From assembly GCA_002470605.1 (NCBI GenBank), contig DKND01000069.1:34266-63493 (forward strand): a stretch of 29,228 nt of DNA. Reading direction: 5' to 3'. Made by a program: the position numbers and the translations under genes. This document shows positions 15,426 through 21,839 of the stretch, piece by piece. This stretch comes from Opitutia bacterium UBA7397. Its GTDB lineage: Bacteria > Verrucomicrobiota > Verrucomicrobiia > Opitutales > UBA953. The notes below the pieces were generated by a model. It was not told the DNA's origin. It saw nothing but the letters and a program-made list of their open reading frames with translations, and did no database searches. Each line of letters starts with the position of its first letter. Within the stretch, counting starts at the first letter, position 1.

Positions 15426-16085
15426 TCATGCTAGGCGGAAGGCCTCACGGGCCAACTCGTTGAGTCCGGCATGAATCGTATCAGGGTTGTGCGGCTGGAG
15501 CTCTTCGGCGGTATGGCTACCGGTGGTGACGCAATGGATGGCGGCGAGTCCTCCATTCCGGGCGGTCGCGATATCGAAAGGCGAATCTCCCACCATGACC
15601 GTGGTGCCGATTTTGGCTTTCAGCGAAGAAAGTACGAACTGCGTGAACTCTGGCTGTGGCTTCCGCCAGGGGTGGACGTTCGTCCCGTAGATGCCGTCAA
15701 AGAGATGGCTTAACTCCAGGTGCTCCATGATTTTCTTGGAATTAGCATCATCCTTGTTCGTGTAAACCGCGGTGCGCACTCCGCGGGCCCGAAGGCCTTC
15801 GAGGATTTCGCGACAGCCTGGGTAGACGCGTAGTCCGTGGTACATGACGCTGGGGAAGTGTTCGCGAAAGAGGCGGGTAGCGGTCGGCGCATTGGCTTCG
15901 CCGGCGAGCTTGACGACGGTGACATTGACCGAACCCCCGACGGCGCGGCGAATCTGTTCAAGGGTGACGCCGGGCAGCCCCATCATGCTCATCACGTCAT
16001 CATAGCAGCGGTGGATGGCCTCAAAGTTATCGACCAAGGTGCCGTCGAGGTCGAAAAGTACGGTTTCAGGAAGAGGGTGGGCCAT
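15426..16085 (-). CDS. HAD family hydrolase, phosphoglycolate phosphatase-like
   Basis: A 219-residue haloacid dehalogenase phosphatase. Motif I is VLFDLDGTLVDN with nucleophile Asp12 and acid/base Asp14, motif II is the VYTNKD segment, a lysine follows in NSKKIMEHL, and motif IV is VMVGDSPFDI with its Asp pair. The helical cap after DN (FEAIHRCYDDVM...) and overall length fit the Gph/PGP subgroup, which removes the phosphate of 2-phosphoglycolate or similar small phosphoesters. Another in-frame ATG lies at 16094; I prefer 16085 because GGATGG stands just upstream. The gene is 41 bases ahead of recD2 on the same strand, where glycolate salvage after oxidative DNA damage would make sense, but that link is only suggestive. 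Confidence 0.85.
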   Translation of the reverse strand: MAHPLPETVLFDLDGTLVDNFEAIHRCYDDVMSMMGLPGVTLEQIRRAVGGSVNVTVVKLAGEANAPTATRLFREHFPSVMYHGLRVYPGCREILEGLRARGVRTAVYTNKDDANSKKIMEHLELSHLFDGIYGTNVHPWRKPQPEFTQFVLSSLKAKIGTTVMVGDSPFDIATARNGGLAAIHCVTTGSHTAEELQPHNPDTIHAGLNELAREAFRLA

Positions 16086-16118
16086 ATCTGCCATCCATGA
16101 GGCGTGAATATGTCAGGT

Positions 16119-16132
16119 TTCCAAGTTTGGAA
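16119..16132. promoter_or_regulatory. Short perfect dyad between divergent genes
   Basis: TTCCAA-GT-TTGGAA at 16119-16132 is a perfect 6-bp inverted repeat with a two-base spacer. It lies in the gap between the HAD gene (minus) and the His-tail membrane protein (plus). The geometry suits an operator for a dimeric regulator. A short dyad can also arise by chance. Confidence 0.25.
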
Positions 16133-16174
16133 TTGAAGGCGAGGGTGGGTCATCTAATTTCCCGAACTCAACCT

Positions 16175-16792
16175 ATGACCTTCTCGCTGGATCTGACAAA
16201 GCCACTCAGCCGCTTCGGCTTGGCCCTTAACCTCGCCCTTCTTTCCGTCGTTTTCTATGCGCTCTCGACGGCAGCCTTCCACTACATGTCGGAAACGCTT
16301 CCTCATGGTGAAGTAGCCCAAAAGGTCGCGGAGGTCTCCCGTAAGTCCGAAGAGGCTGCTTTTTCCAAGGCGAAGTCCGCCGCTAAAGGTAAGGCTTTTG
16401 ACGAAAAAGCCGCCCATGAACAGGCCAAGGTCGCCGCTGAAGTCGAAGTGAAGAAGCAAGAAGAAGAGATCCATCATCATGCCGTATCGGGCTGGGCTCC
16501 TTTCGCGGTCTTCCTGATTATCTTGTCCGCTGTTTTCTTTGCTGGTTTCCTTTCCGTCTACGTCCAGCGTCGGGCAAACGACGCTGGCTTTACGGGCTTA
16601 TGGCTCTTCGTCCATCACCTTGGCGCATGGGCTTTGGCGGGTTACATCGCCTTCTACCCTTTCTTGGCTCACAACGATCTGCGTAAGGCATGGATGCCTG
16701 CGTTCATCGCCGGCCTCGTGCTTCTCTTGCCCGTCTTCGTTTCAGGCGAAGGTCATGGCGAGCATGACGACGACCACGGTCACGCGCACTGA
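16175..16792 (+). CDS. Unrecognised four-helix membrane protein with coiled coil and His-rich tail
   Basis: I do not recognise this 205-residue protein. Predicted layout: membrane helix 1 at 15-37, then a charged Lys/Glu/Ala segment (about 45-99) with coiled-coil character, a HHH cluster at 100-102, helix 2 at 107-130, helix 3 at 141-163 with a VHHLG motif, helix 4 at 173-190, and a tail GEGHGEHDDDHGHAH (191-205) that could bind divalent metal. The frame is open from 16097; the ATG at 16175 is chosen because it puts a short polar leader before helix 1, whereas the longer version adds 26 basic residues without family support. No Shine-Dalgarno is seen. It diverges from the HAD gene and ends six bases before the convergent surE stop, so it is a single-gene unit. 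Metal sensing or transport is only a guess. Confidence 0.72.
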   Translation: MTFSLDLTKPLSRFGLALNLALLSVVFYALSTAAFHYMSETLPHGEVAQKVAEVSRKSEEAAFSKAKSAAKGKAFDEKAAHEQAKVAAEVEVKKQEEEIHHHAVSGWAPFAVFLIILSAVFFAGFLSVYVQRRANDAGFTGLWLFVHHLGAWALAGYIAFYPFLAHNDLRKAWMPAFIAGLVLLLPVFVSGEGHGEHDDDHGHAH

Positions 16793-16798
16793 GCTGAC

Positions 16799-17566
16799 TC
16801 AGAGCGGGCCGACGTTGCCGAAGTCGAAGACGGTATGGCTGATCAGACCCCGTTCGATCACGGCTAAATCCGTTTGGCCGCCTTCGCTGACTTGCTCCCC
16901 GTCATTCCAAGCGAAACTGAAGCCTTGTGCGGAAGGTTTGAAAAGCGACCCGTGGCGAACCAGGGCCGGGACGCTCCGTTCCATCGCCGTGGTGTCCGTG
17001 ACGGTCGCCGGGTAGTTTAAGCTGTGGACATGGAGGCCGCGGACGGGGTGGCCCACAAGTCCGCGGGCAAAACGTGCGGCGTGCCGACAGGCGGCTTCAA
17101 GGTGCGGACGGAGGGCGGCGGGGCACTCGGCGGATTTGCGATGGACGCGTTCAAAGATATCTTGTTCCAAGTCCATTGAGCAGGCCACGGCAGGCAGATT
17201 CCAGGCTGCCCCTTCGGTCGCTCCCGCTAAGGTGCCGGAGCTGAGGCATAATGGCATCGTCGCATTAAAGCCGATATTCATACCCGAGATCACGACGTCA
17301 GGTTGGGTTTTTAACAGATGTCCGAGGGCTATGTTGACGCAATCCGAAGGAGTGCCGTCGATGGACCACGCTTGACTGCCAAGATTAGGGTAATCCGACA
17401 GAGTGACTTCTCGGTGGCGACTGAAAGCCCGTCCGATCCAGCTGCGCTCGCCGGCGGGGGCGGCGATGATCACCTTGAAGCCTTCGGCTTCGCAGGCCGC
17501 GACCAGGGTATGGATGAAGGCCGCGTTGATGCCATCGTCATTGGTGAGCAGGGCGGTGGGCTTCAT
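16799..17566 (-). CDS. surE: 5'/3'-nucleotidase SurE
   Basis: A 255-residue SurE, close to the E. coli length. The metal site is complete: LTNDDG gives Asp10-Asp11, PAGERSW gives Ser42, and ISGMNIGFN gives Asn97. The SSGTLAGATEGA loop (109-120) is also typical. SurE dephosphorylates nucleoside monophosphates and short polyphosphates and is important in stationary-phase survival. The frame also reaches a TTG at 17605, but the ATG at 17566 gives the standard N-terminus, four residues before the LLTNDDG strand, and is used. It lies 48 bases downstream of an McsA-like zinc protein on the same strand and converges with the His-tail membrane protein. In many proteobacteria surE sits with pcm and nlpD; that arrangement is absent here. 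Confidence 0.93.
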   Translation of the reverse strand: MKPTALLTNDDGINAAFIHTLVAACEAEGFKVIIAAPAGERSWIGRAFSRHREVTLSDYPNLGSQAWSIDGTPSDCVNIALGHLLKTQPDVVISGMNIGFNATMPLCLSSGTLAGATEGAAWNLPAVACSMDLEQDIFERVHRKSAECPAALRPHLEAACRHAARFARGLVGHPVRGLHVHSLNYPATVTDTTAMERSVPALVRHGSLFKPSAQGFSFAWNDGEQVSEGGQTDLAVIERGLISHTVFDFGNVGPL

Positions 17567-17614
17567 GCTTTTGGCCCAGCGTGCCACGTCCGGCTTGTCG
17601 AGCAATGCGGAAGG

Positions 17615-18109
17615 TTATTTCTTACTTTCAAGGGAATTGCCCTCTAAGTCGGAAATCTGATCCCGCAAGACCGCCGCGGTCTCATAGTCTTCGTCCTTAA
17701 GCGCCTCTTTGAGTAGCTGCCGGGCTTTGGTCAGACGCATCAGGGTATCGGCGGCAGAGCCGAGGGGGCGCCGACCTTGGTGTTCGATGCCGGGCTGAAT
17801 GCGCGCAATCGTCTCAAGGGCCTCTTGGGCGTGGGTCTGATAGCAGGTTGGGCACCCCATCCGGTGGATGCGCACGAAATCCGCCCAGCGGAAGCCGCAA
17901 GTCGGGCATTTGCCTCGTCCATGTGGGGTCGGAATGTCGAGTTTAAGTCCCAAGGCTACCGACGGTAGTTGCCCGTCTGCTGCGGCGGCTTGAAGGGTGG
18001 GGCAGTCTTGGCAACAGGCATGGGATATCGCCTTGCCGCCAGCGACGACGGTAAAGTAAACGGCGCAGGCTTTGGTGCAATCGGCGCAGGATGATGGACG
18101 TTGTATCAT
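17615..18109 (-). CDS. McsA-like zinc protein with UvrB/UvrC motif
   Basis: A 164-residue protein with four cysteine pairs: CADC at 8-11, CCQDC at 32-36, CPTC at 68-71 and CPTC at 86-89. A C-terminal UVR helix pair (LTKARQLLKEALKDEDYETAAVLRDQI, about 126-152) follows. This is the architecture of McsA, the zinc-binding activator of the protein-arginine kinase McsB in Firmicutes. No McsB, CtsR or ClpC gene is in the window, so here it may serve as a metal- or redox-sensing adaptor, or a partner of a distant mcsB-like gene. The ATG at 18109 gives the full first zinc pair. It precedes surE on the minus strand and diverges from exbB. No clear ribosome site is visible. Confidence 0.82.
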   Translation of the reverse strand: MIQRPSSCADCTKACAVYFTVVAGGKAISHACCQDCPTLQAAAADGQLPSVALGLKLDIPTPHGRGKCPTCGFRWADFVRIHRMGCPTCYQTHAQEALETIARIQPGIEHQGRRPLGSAADTLMRLTKARQLLKEALKDEDYETAAVLRDQISDLEGNSLESKK

Positions 18110-18133
18110 CGAGCTTTACTATGAAGGAGAAAG

Positions 18134-18163
18134 TCTTCCGTTTCAAGCATCGGAAGGTTTTTT
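18134..18163 (+). terminator. Hairpin with T-tract in the exbB leader (attenuator-like)
   Basis: CTTCCG at 18135-18140 pairs with CGGAAG at 18151-18156 (one more T-G pair possible) around a ten-base loop, followed by GTTTTTT to 18163. It has intrinsic-terminator form on the plus strand, but no gene ends before it: the upstream gene is on the minus strand and exbB starts 32 bases later. It may limit readthrough into exbB or be a leader control element. The stem is short. Confidence 0.4.
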
Positions 18164-18195
18164 CAGGTTGAAGCCCGGCTCGAGTCGGATTGCCT

Positions 18196-19056
18196 ATGAA
18201 AGCGATGCTTTCTCCCGTCTTGATGGTCGTGCTGGCCGATGCCGAAAAAGGGGCTCTCTGGTATTTTAAGCAGATGGACGCTCCCGGTCTCGCCGTGGCG
18301 GCCGTGCTGGTGGTTTGTTCTTTGATTGGTTGGGGCGCGATGATCCAAAAATGGTCCGACGTCCAAGAGCTTCGTCGCCGTAATCATGGCTTTGAACGTC
18401 GCTTACGTGACGAACCTTCCGTCGTTGCTTTGAACTTTCCCCGCGGCGCCAATCTTGGCCCCTATGAATTTCTGGTCGCGGAGGCGGTCTCAGCCGTCCA
18501 ACGCCACAAAGGACGTTTGCTAAAGCCGTCCGACGTCACGCTTTGCATGGGTCACGTCGAGAATGCGATTCAACGCGGTGTTTCCCGGACGATGGTAAAT
18601 TACGAAAGCAAGATGGTCCTGCTAAGCTCCTTGGTTTCAGGCGGTCCGTTCTTAGGTCTCTTGGGGACGGTCTGGGGTGTCATGGTGACCTTTGGCGCGC
18701 TGACCGAGAAGGCCAGCATCGCCCAATTGGCGCCAGGTGTCTGCGGTGCGCTCGTGACGACGACGCTGGGGCTCTTGGTGGCCATCCCGGCGACGTTCGG
18801 TTATAACTATCTTTTGACGCAGGTTAAGATCATGACGACGGAACTAGAAAATTTCGCCAGTTCGCTGGCCGACCGGGTGGAACTCGAACTGGAAGGGGAA
18901 GCTCGCCGTAATTTCGAACAAGCCCAAGAACGCGAACGTCTGGTCCGGGCGGCCCAGGTGGCTTCGATGACGACGGCGACGGCCGCCAGCATTTCACCGG
19001 CGAGTCCGATTGATACGCCACCTTCCGCCCTGCCAGGCTGGGAAGATGCACAGTAA
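18196..19056 (+). CDS. MotA/TolQ/ExbB proton-channel family protein
   Basis: A 286-residue member of the MotA/TolQ/ExbB family. Membrane segment 1 is about 29-50 (LAVAAVLVVCSLIGWGAMI). A cytoplasmic helical domain leads to the signature block KMVLLSSLVSGGPFLGLLGTVWGVMVTFGAL at about 139-169, including helix 2, and APGVCGALVTTTLGLLVAIP at 179-198 is in helix 3. These proteins form the pentameric ring that, with an ExbD/TolR dimer, turns proton flow into motion of a TonB/TolA-type protein. A TTG at 18190 is in frame; the ATG at 18196 is used (a second ATG is three codons later). A 14-base near-palindrome CCGGCTCGAGTCGG (18175-18188) and an attenuator-like hairpin lie just upstream. The gene overlaps exbD. 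Confidence 0.9.
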   Translation: MKAMLSPVLMVVLADAEKGALWYFKQMDAPGLAVAAVLVVCSLIGWGAMIQKWSDVQELRRRNHGFERRLRDEPSVVALNFPRGANLGPYEFLVAEAVSAVQRHKGRLLKPSDVTLCMGHVENAIQRGVSRTMVNYESKMVLLSSLVSGGPFLGLLGTVWGVMVTFGALTEKASIAQLAPGVCGALVTTTLGLLVAIPATFGYNYLLTQVKIMTTELENFASSLADRVELELEGEARRNFEQAQERERLVRAAQVASMTTATAASISPASPIDTPPSALPGWEDAQ

Positions 19057-19486
19057 GGCGATGGCTCGATCTTTTTCCAGGCCCCATCGGTTGCACGTGA
19101 TGAACGATCTGAACGTCACGCCGATGCTCGATTTGTGCTTCGTCTTGCTCATCATCTTCATGATTGCGACGCCGGTGTTGGAGCAAACAACGGCCGTTAA
19201 TCTACCGAAGGCGGAAAAAGGCGCGGGTAAGCAGGCAGACACGAAAGATCGGTACCGTTTTGTCAACGTGGCTCGCGACGGTACGTATACCTTTGGCAAT
19301 CGCACGGTGACGGTAGCCCAGCTGGAAGCCGAATTTTCTACCATTGCGGCGCTGCCGGAGTCGGAACAGCCGATTGTCCGCATTCGTGCCGACTCCACGT
19401 TGCCTTACCAAAAAGTGATCGATGTGATGTCCAAAGCCAAGGCAAAGGGACTTACCAAGGTCGGTCTTGATACCGAAATCCGTTGA
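19046..19486 (+). CDS. ExbD/TolR family protein
   Basis: A 146-residue protein with the ExbD/TolR plan: a short cytoplasmic N-terminus, the motif LNVTPMLDLCFVLLIIFMI (22-40) in which Asp29 is the conserved proton-carrying aspartate, then a periplasmic domain ending KAKAKGLTKVGLDTEI. The ATG at 19046 overlaps the exbB stop by 11 bases; a second ATG at 19061 with AAGG five bases upstream is also possible and loses only five residues. Together with the ExbB-like ring it supplies energy to the TonB/TolA-like product encoded four bases downstream. A separate start within exbB and the tight spacing argue for an operon with matched expression. ExbD and TolR cannot be told apart from this sequence. 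Confidence 0.9.
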   Translation: MHSKAMARSFSRPHRLHVMNDLNVTPMLDLCFVLLIIFMIATPVLEQTTAVNLPKAEKGAGKQADTKDRYRFVNVARDGTYTFGNRTVTVAQLEAEFSTIAALPESEQPIVRIRADSTLPYQKVIDVMSKAKAKGLTKVGLDTEIR

Positions 19487-19490
19487 AGCC

Positions 19491-20291
19491 ATGTCTGCCG
19501 AAGGCAAAGGAATGATTGGTTCGATTGCGGTGCATGCTGGTATTATCTGCGCGCTGGTGGCGGTATCCTGGCTTGCCTCTCGGCATGACGGACAAGCCGT
19601 CGAGGCGGCTGACCCGCTCCTGGTGGATTTGAACGGCATCCCAGGTAAGCGTCCCGGAGAAATCGGCAAGGCAGCCGGCGTCGCACAAGGTGAAGAAAAT
19701 GGCACCAAGACGGGCGTGAAGATCGTCAAAATCAAGAAACTGGACGTGGAGAAAATCCAAGAAGCCAGAGCTCAGGCCGAAGCCGAGGCCGCCGCGCCTG
19801 CCCATGCGACGAGCAAGGCCACGGCTAAGACTGTCCCCAAGGCTTCGACGGGTTCCGGAAAAACATCCTTGAGCGATTTCATGAATACCAAGGGTGGTAA
19901 ATCTTCGGCTTCGGGTAAAGTGGGCGGTATCGGCGGAGTTTCCGTCAAGAAGGGACGTAACTTTGGCACCGGAGATAACGGCGGAGAGGGCGGTTCGGCG
20001 ACGGAACAGCAGCTTTATGCGGGTGAAGTCCTGGCTCGTTTCCGTTCGGCTTGGACGGAAATCATTTCGGCAGAAGGCGGGGTAATTTCTTCAGCCGGGA
20101 GCTGCGGGGTGACGTTGTCTGTGGATGCAAGCGGCTCGGTTTCATTCTCTGGATGGCTGAGTCGCCCGCAGGATAGCCATCTTGCGGAACTTGTCCGCCG
20201 CGCGTGCGCTCAAATCGGCAACTGTGGTAAGCCCCCTAATGGAAGGGCTTTCAAAATCGATTTTCCGAAGGTCGGCGTATCCGAAGGCTAA
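19491..20291 (+). CDS. TonB/TolA-like energy-transducing protein
   Basis: A 266-residue protein with an N-terminal membrane helix (GSIAVHAGIICALVAVSWL) that carries the SxxxH motif (Ser11, His15) which TonB and TolA use to contact ExbB/ExbD. The periplasmic linker (about 40-170) is rich in Ala, Lys, Gly and Glu and not in Pro, with a helical EARAQAEAEAAA stretch, more TolA-like than TonB-like. The C-terminal domain from about 176 (YAGEVLARFRSAWTEII...) fits the TonB/TolA C-terminal fold with VSFSGWLSRPQDSHLAELVRRAC. Three cysteines (205, 239, 245) could form a disulfide. ATG 19491 sits four bases after exbD. No tolB, pal or TonB-dependent receptor follows; the next gene is convergent. The receptor or partner therefore lies elsewhere. 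Confidence 0.8.
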   Translation: MSAEGKGMIGSIAVHAGIICALVAVSWLASRHDGQAVEAADPLLVDLNGIPGKRPGEIGKAAGVAQGEENGTKTGVKIVKIKKLDVEKIQEARAQAEAEAAAPAHATSKATAKTVPKASTGSGKTSLSDFMNTKGGKSSASGKVGGIGGVSVKKGRNFGTGDNGGEGGSATEQQLYAGEVLARFRSAWTEIISAEGGVISSAGSCGVTLSVDASGSVSFSGWLSRPQDSHLAELVRRACAQIGNCGKPPNGRAFKIDFPKVGVSEG

Positions 20292-20299
20292 TCTGCCGA

Positions 20300-20764
20300 T
20301 CAGTCGCGCACCTCAAGGACGATTTGGACTTCGACGGAAGCTCCTAGCGGCAGACCGTTGACGGAAACGGCGGCCCGTGCGTGTTTGCCGCTTTCGCCGA
20401 AGATGTGCAGAAGGAATTCGGAAGCGCCATTCAGCACCTTGGGGCTGTCGCTAAAGCCATCGATGCCATTGACGAAGCCGTTTACCATCACTACGCGGCT
20501 GATCTTATCAAGCGAGCCCAGCGCGGCTTTGGCGTTGGCTAAGGCGTTGAGCGTGCAGAGCTTCGCGGCTTCGGCCGCTTGGGCGAGGTCGATCTCTCTC
20601 CCGACTTTACCGAGGGAGACGATTTTGCCATCGCGCATGGGTAATGTGCCAGCGAGATAAAGTAGATTACCGGTCCGGACGGCGGGCACATAGGCTCCCG
20701 CCGCGGCAGGCGGTGAGGGAAGGGATAGTCCGAGCTCTTGCAGGCGTGATTCAGGGTTTTGCAT
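20300..20764 (-). CDS. RidA family (YjgF/YER057c/UK114) protein
   Basis: A 154-residue RidA-superfamily protein. It shows LLYLAGTLPMRDGKIV at 35-49, the long helix AAKLCTLNALANAKAALGSL, VNGFVNGIDGF, and the terminal ARAAVSVNGLPLGASVEVQ (129-147). Arg130 aligns with the arginine that RidA needs to deaminate reactive enamines and imines, and Glu145 is also in place, so deaminase activity is possible. It is longer at the N-terminus than the ~128-residue E. coli RidA, as in the YoaB-like branch. A TTG at 20776 is in frame, but the ATG at 20764 is preceded by a clear AAGGA ribosome site and follows the HPP stop by five bases. It is the last of four minus-strand genes and converges with the tonB-like gene. 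Confidence 0.88.
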   Translation of the reverse strand: MQNPESRLQELGLSLPSPPAAAGAYVPAVRTGNLLYLAGTLPMRDGKIVSLGKVGREIDLAQAAEAAKLCTLNALANAKAALGSLDKISRVVMVNGFVNGIDGFSDSPKVLNGASEFLLHIFGESGKHARAAVSVNGLPLGASVEVQIVLEVRD

Positions 20765-20769
20765 GGTCC

Positions 20770-21279
20770 TTACCAATGTTTGGGCCAGCGTTCCTGGCGA
20801 ACGACATTATTGTAAATGAGGGCGAAGAAAAGAATGACGAGCGTTCCTACTAAGGTGGGCAGGAAGATGAACATCCACGAGGATTTGAGCGCGAAGACCG
20901 CGACCGGGGTCGAGCTTGCCGGAGGGTGGACGGTGTGGGTAAGCATCATCGCCGCAACGGTCGTGCCAAGCGCCAGGGCAAGGATCACCCAATTATCCCC
21001 AAAAAGATGAAGAAAAGTGAGGCCGATGATGGCGCCAATGATATGACCAAGCACGAAGTTGCGCGGCTGGCTGAAGGGGGCATCAGGGTAGCCGAAGACG
21101 AGCAGGCTGCTCGCGCCAAACGAACCGATTAGCAGTACGGTGCCGATCTGGTCGGAAAGTTTTGACAGTAGCGCGACGACCAAGACGCATCCCGTAAAAG
21201 CCAGCCCGACCTTCTGAAGGGAAGGGCGAGGGGGAGGAGCGGCGCCATCGCCCTTCATCTTGTGGAGCAGGCGTCGCAT
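20770..21279 (-). CDS. HPP family membrane protein
   Basis: A 169-residue integral membrane protein of the HPP family, recognised by GSFGASSLLVFGYPDAPFSQPRN at 52-74 and the eponymous HPP within THTVHPPASSTPV at 114-126. Hydrophobic stretches lie near 24-40, 46-62, 76-93, 98-113 and 134-157. HPP proteins occur widely; plant and cyanobacterial members have been tied to nitrite transport, but most bacterial ones have no assigned substrate. It starts at the ATG at 21279, seven bases after a secreted protein of unknown function. Five bases after its stop, ridA begins. The order suggests one transcription unit with the peptide-binding lipoprotein upstream. Nothing in the sequence fixes what it transports. 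Confidence 0.86.
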   Translation of the reverse strand: MRRLLHKMKGDGAAPPPRPSLQKVGLAFTGCVLVVALLSKLSDQIGTVLLIGSFGASSLLVFGYPDAPFSQPRNFVLGHIIGAIIGLTFLHLFGDNWVILALALGTTVAAMMLTHTVHPPASSTPVAVFALKSSWMFIFLPTLVGTLVILFFALIYNNVVRQERWPKHW

Positions 21280-21286
21280 GGTCTGC

Positions 21287-21808
21287 TTAGTTGCCTTTGA
21301 TTTTCTTGATTCCGTCGATCAGTTCCAAGACGGCTTCGCGACTTCGATTTTTAACTTCGCGCGAAAGCGTATTATCCGATGACCCCATGGATTTTTTGGT
21401 CTGCGTATAGGTCGTCGCCAAGACGGACTCTTTGTTCCTCGTTACGGTTGCGTTATCGCTGATGGAAAGAATGACGTCGGCCGCATAACGACCCAGGCCG
21501 CGGTCGAAGCGAACTTCGATTGTGAGCAAAGGGGTCGAGGTTTCGGGGCTGAGGCCGTTGAAATCCTTCGGGGTGATGTTGCTGCGGCGCAGTTCCAACT
21601 CGATCGCATCGCGGATCTCTCCTCGTAGGTCAGCGTCTTCGGGACGGGTTTCGGAGGTTTTGACGTCGATATAGAAGAAACTGATGCCGCGTAATTTCGC
21701 GAAACTTTGATCGATGGCGTTGCCGATTTTAGGGATGGGCTCTCCGGCGGCCTGCGCGAAGACGAGCGTGGATGTTGCGAGCAGGAAGGCGAAGGCGAGG
21801 AGACGCAT
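21287..21808 (-). CDS. Small secreted protein of unknown function
   Basis: A 173-residue protein with a clear signal peptide (MRLLAFAFLLATSTLVFAQA, cleavage near residue 20). The mature part alternates strands and helices: FFYIDVKTSE, then RGEIRDAIELELRRSNI, TPLLTIEVRFDR, YAADVILSISD, a SVLATTYTQ strand, and a final amphipathic helix REAVLELIDGIKKI. The arrangement, including ATTY near 140 and the closing helix, is reminiscent of small periplasmic proteins found in several phyla, but I cannot name a family. An ATG at 21892 is in frame, but it lies inside the upstream gene and would bury the signal peptide, so 21808 is used. It is 31 bases after the peptide-binding lipoprotein gene and seven before HPP. 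Confidence 0.75.
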   Translation of the reverse strand: MRLLAFAFLLATSTLVFAQAAGEPIPKIGNAIDQSFAKLRGISFFYIDVKTSETRPEDADLRGEIRDAIELELRRSNITPKDFNGLSPETSTPLLTIEVRFDRGLGRYAADVILSISDNATVTRNKESVLATTYTQTKKSMGSSDNTLSREVKNRSREAVLELIDGIKKIKGN

Positions 21809-21839
21809 GAGAAGAGGATGTTGGGGTTTGCGGTCAGCA

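Noticed and set aside
18121..18171. Short plus-strand frame as a leader peptide gene
   Set aside because: It is only about 16 codons, without a ribosome site in front and without a run of regulatory codons; kept only as a note on the exbB leader.
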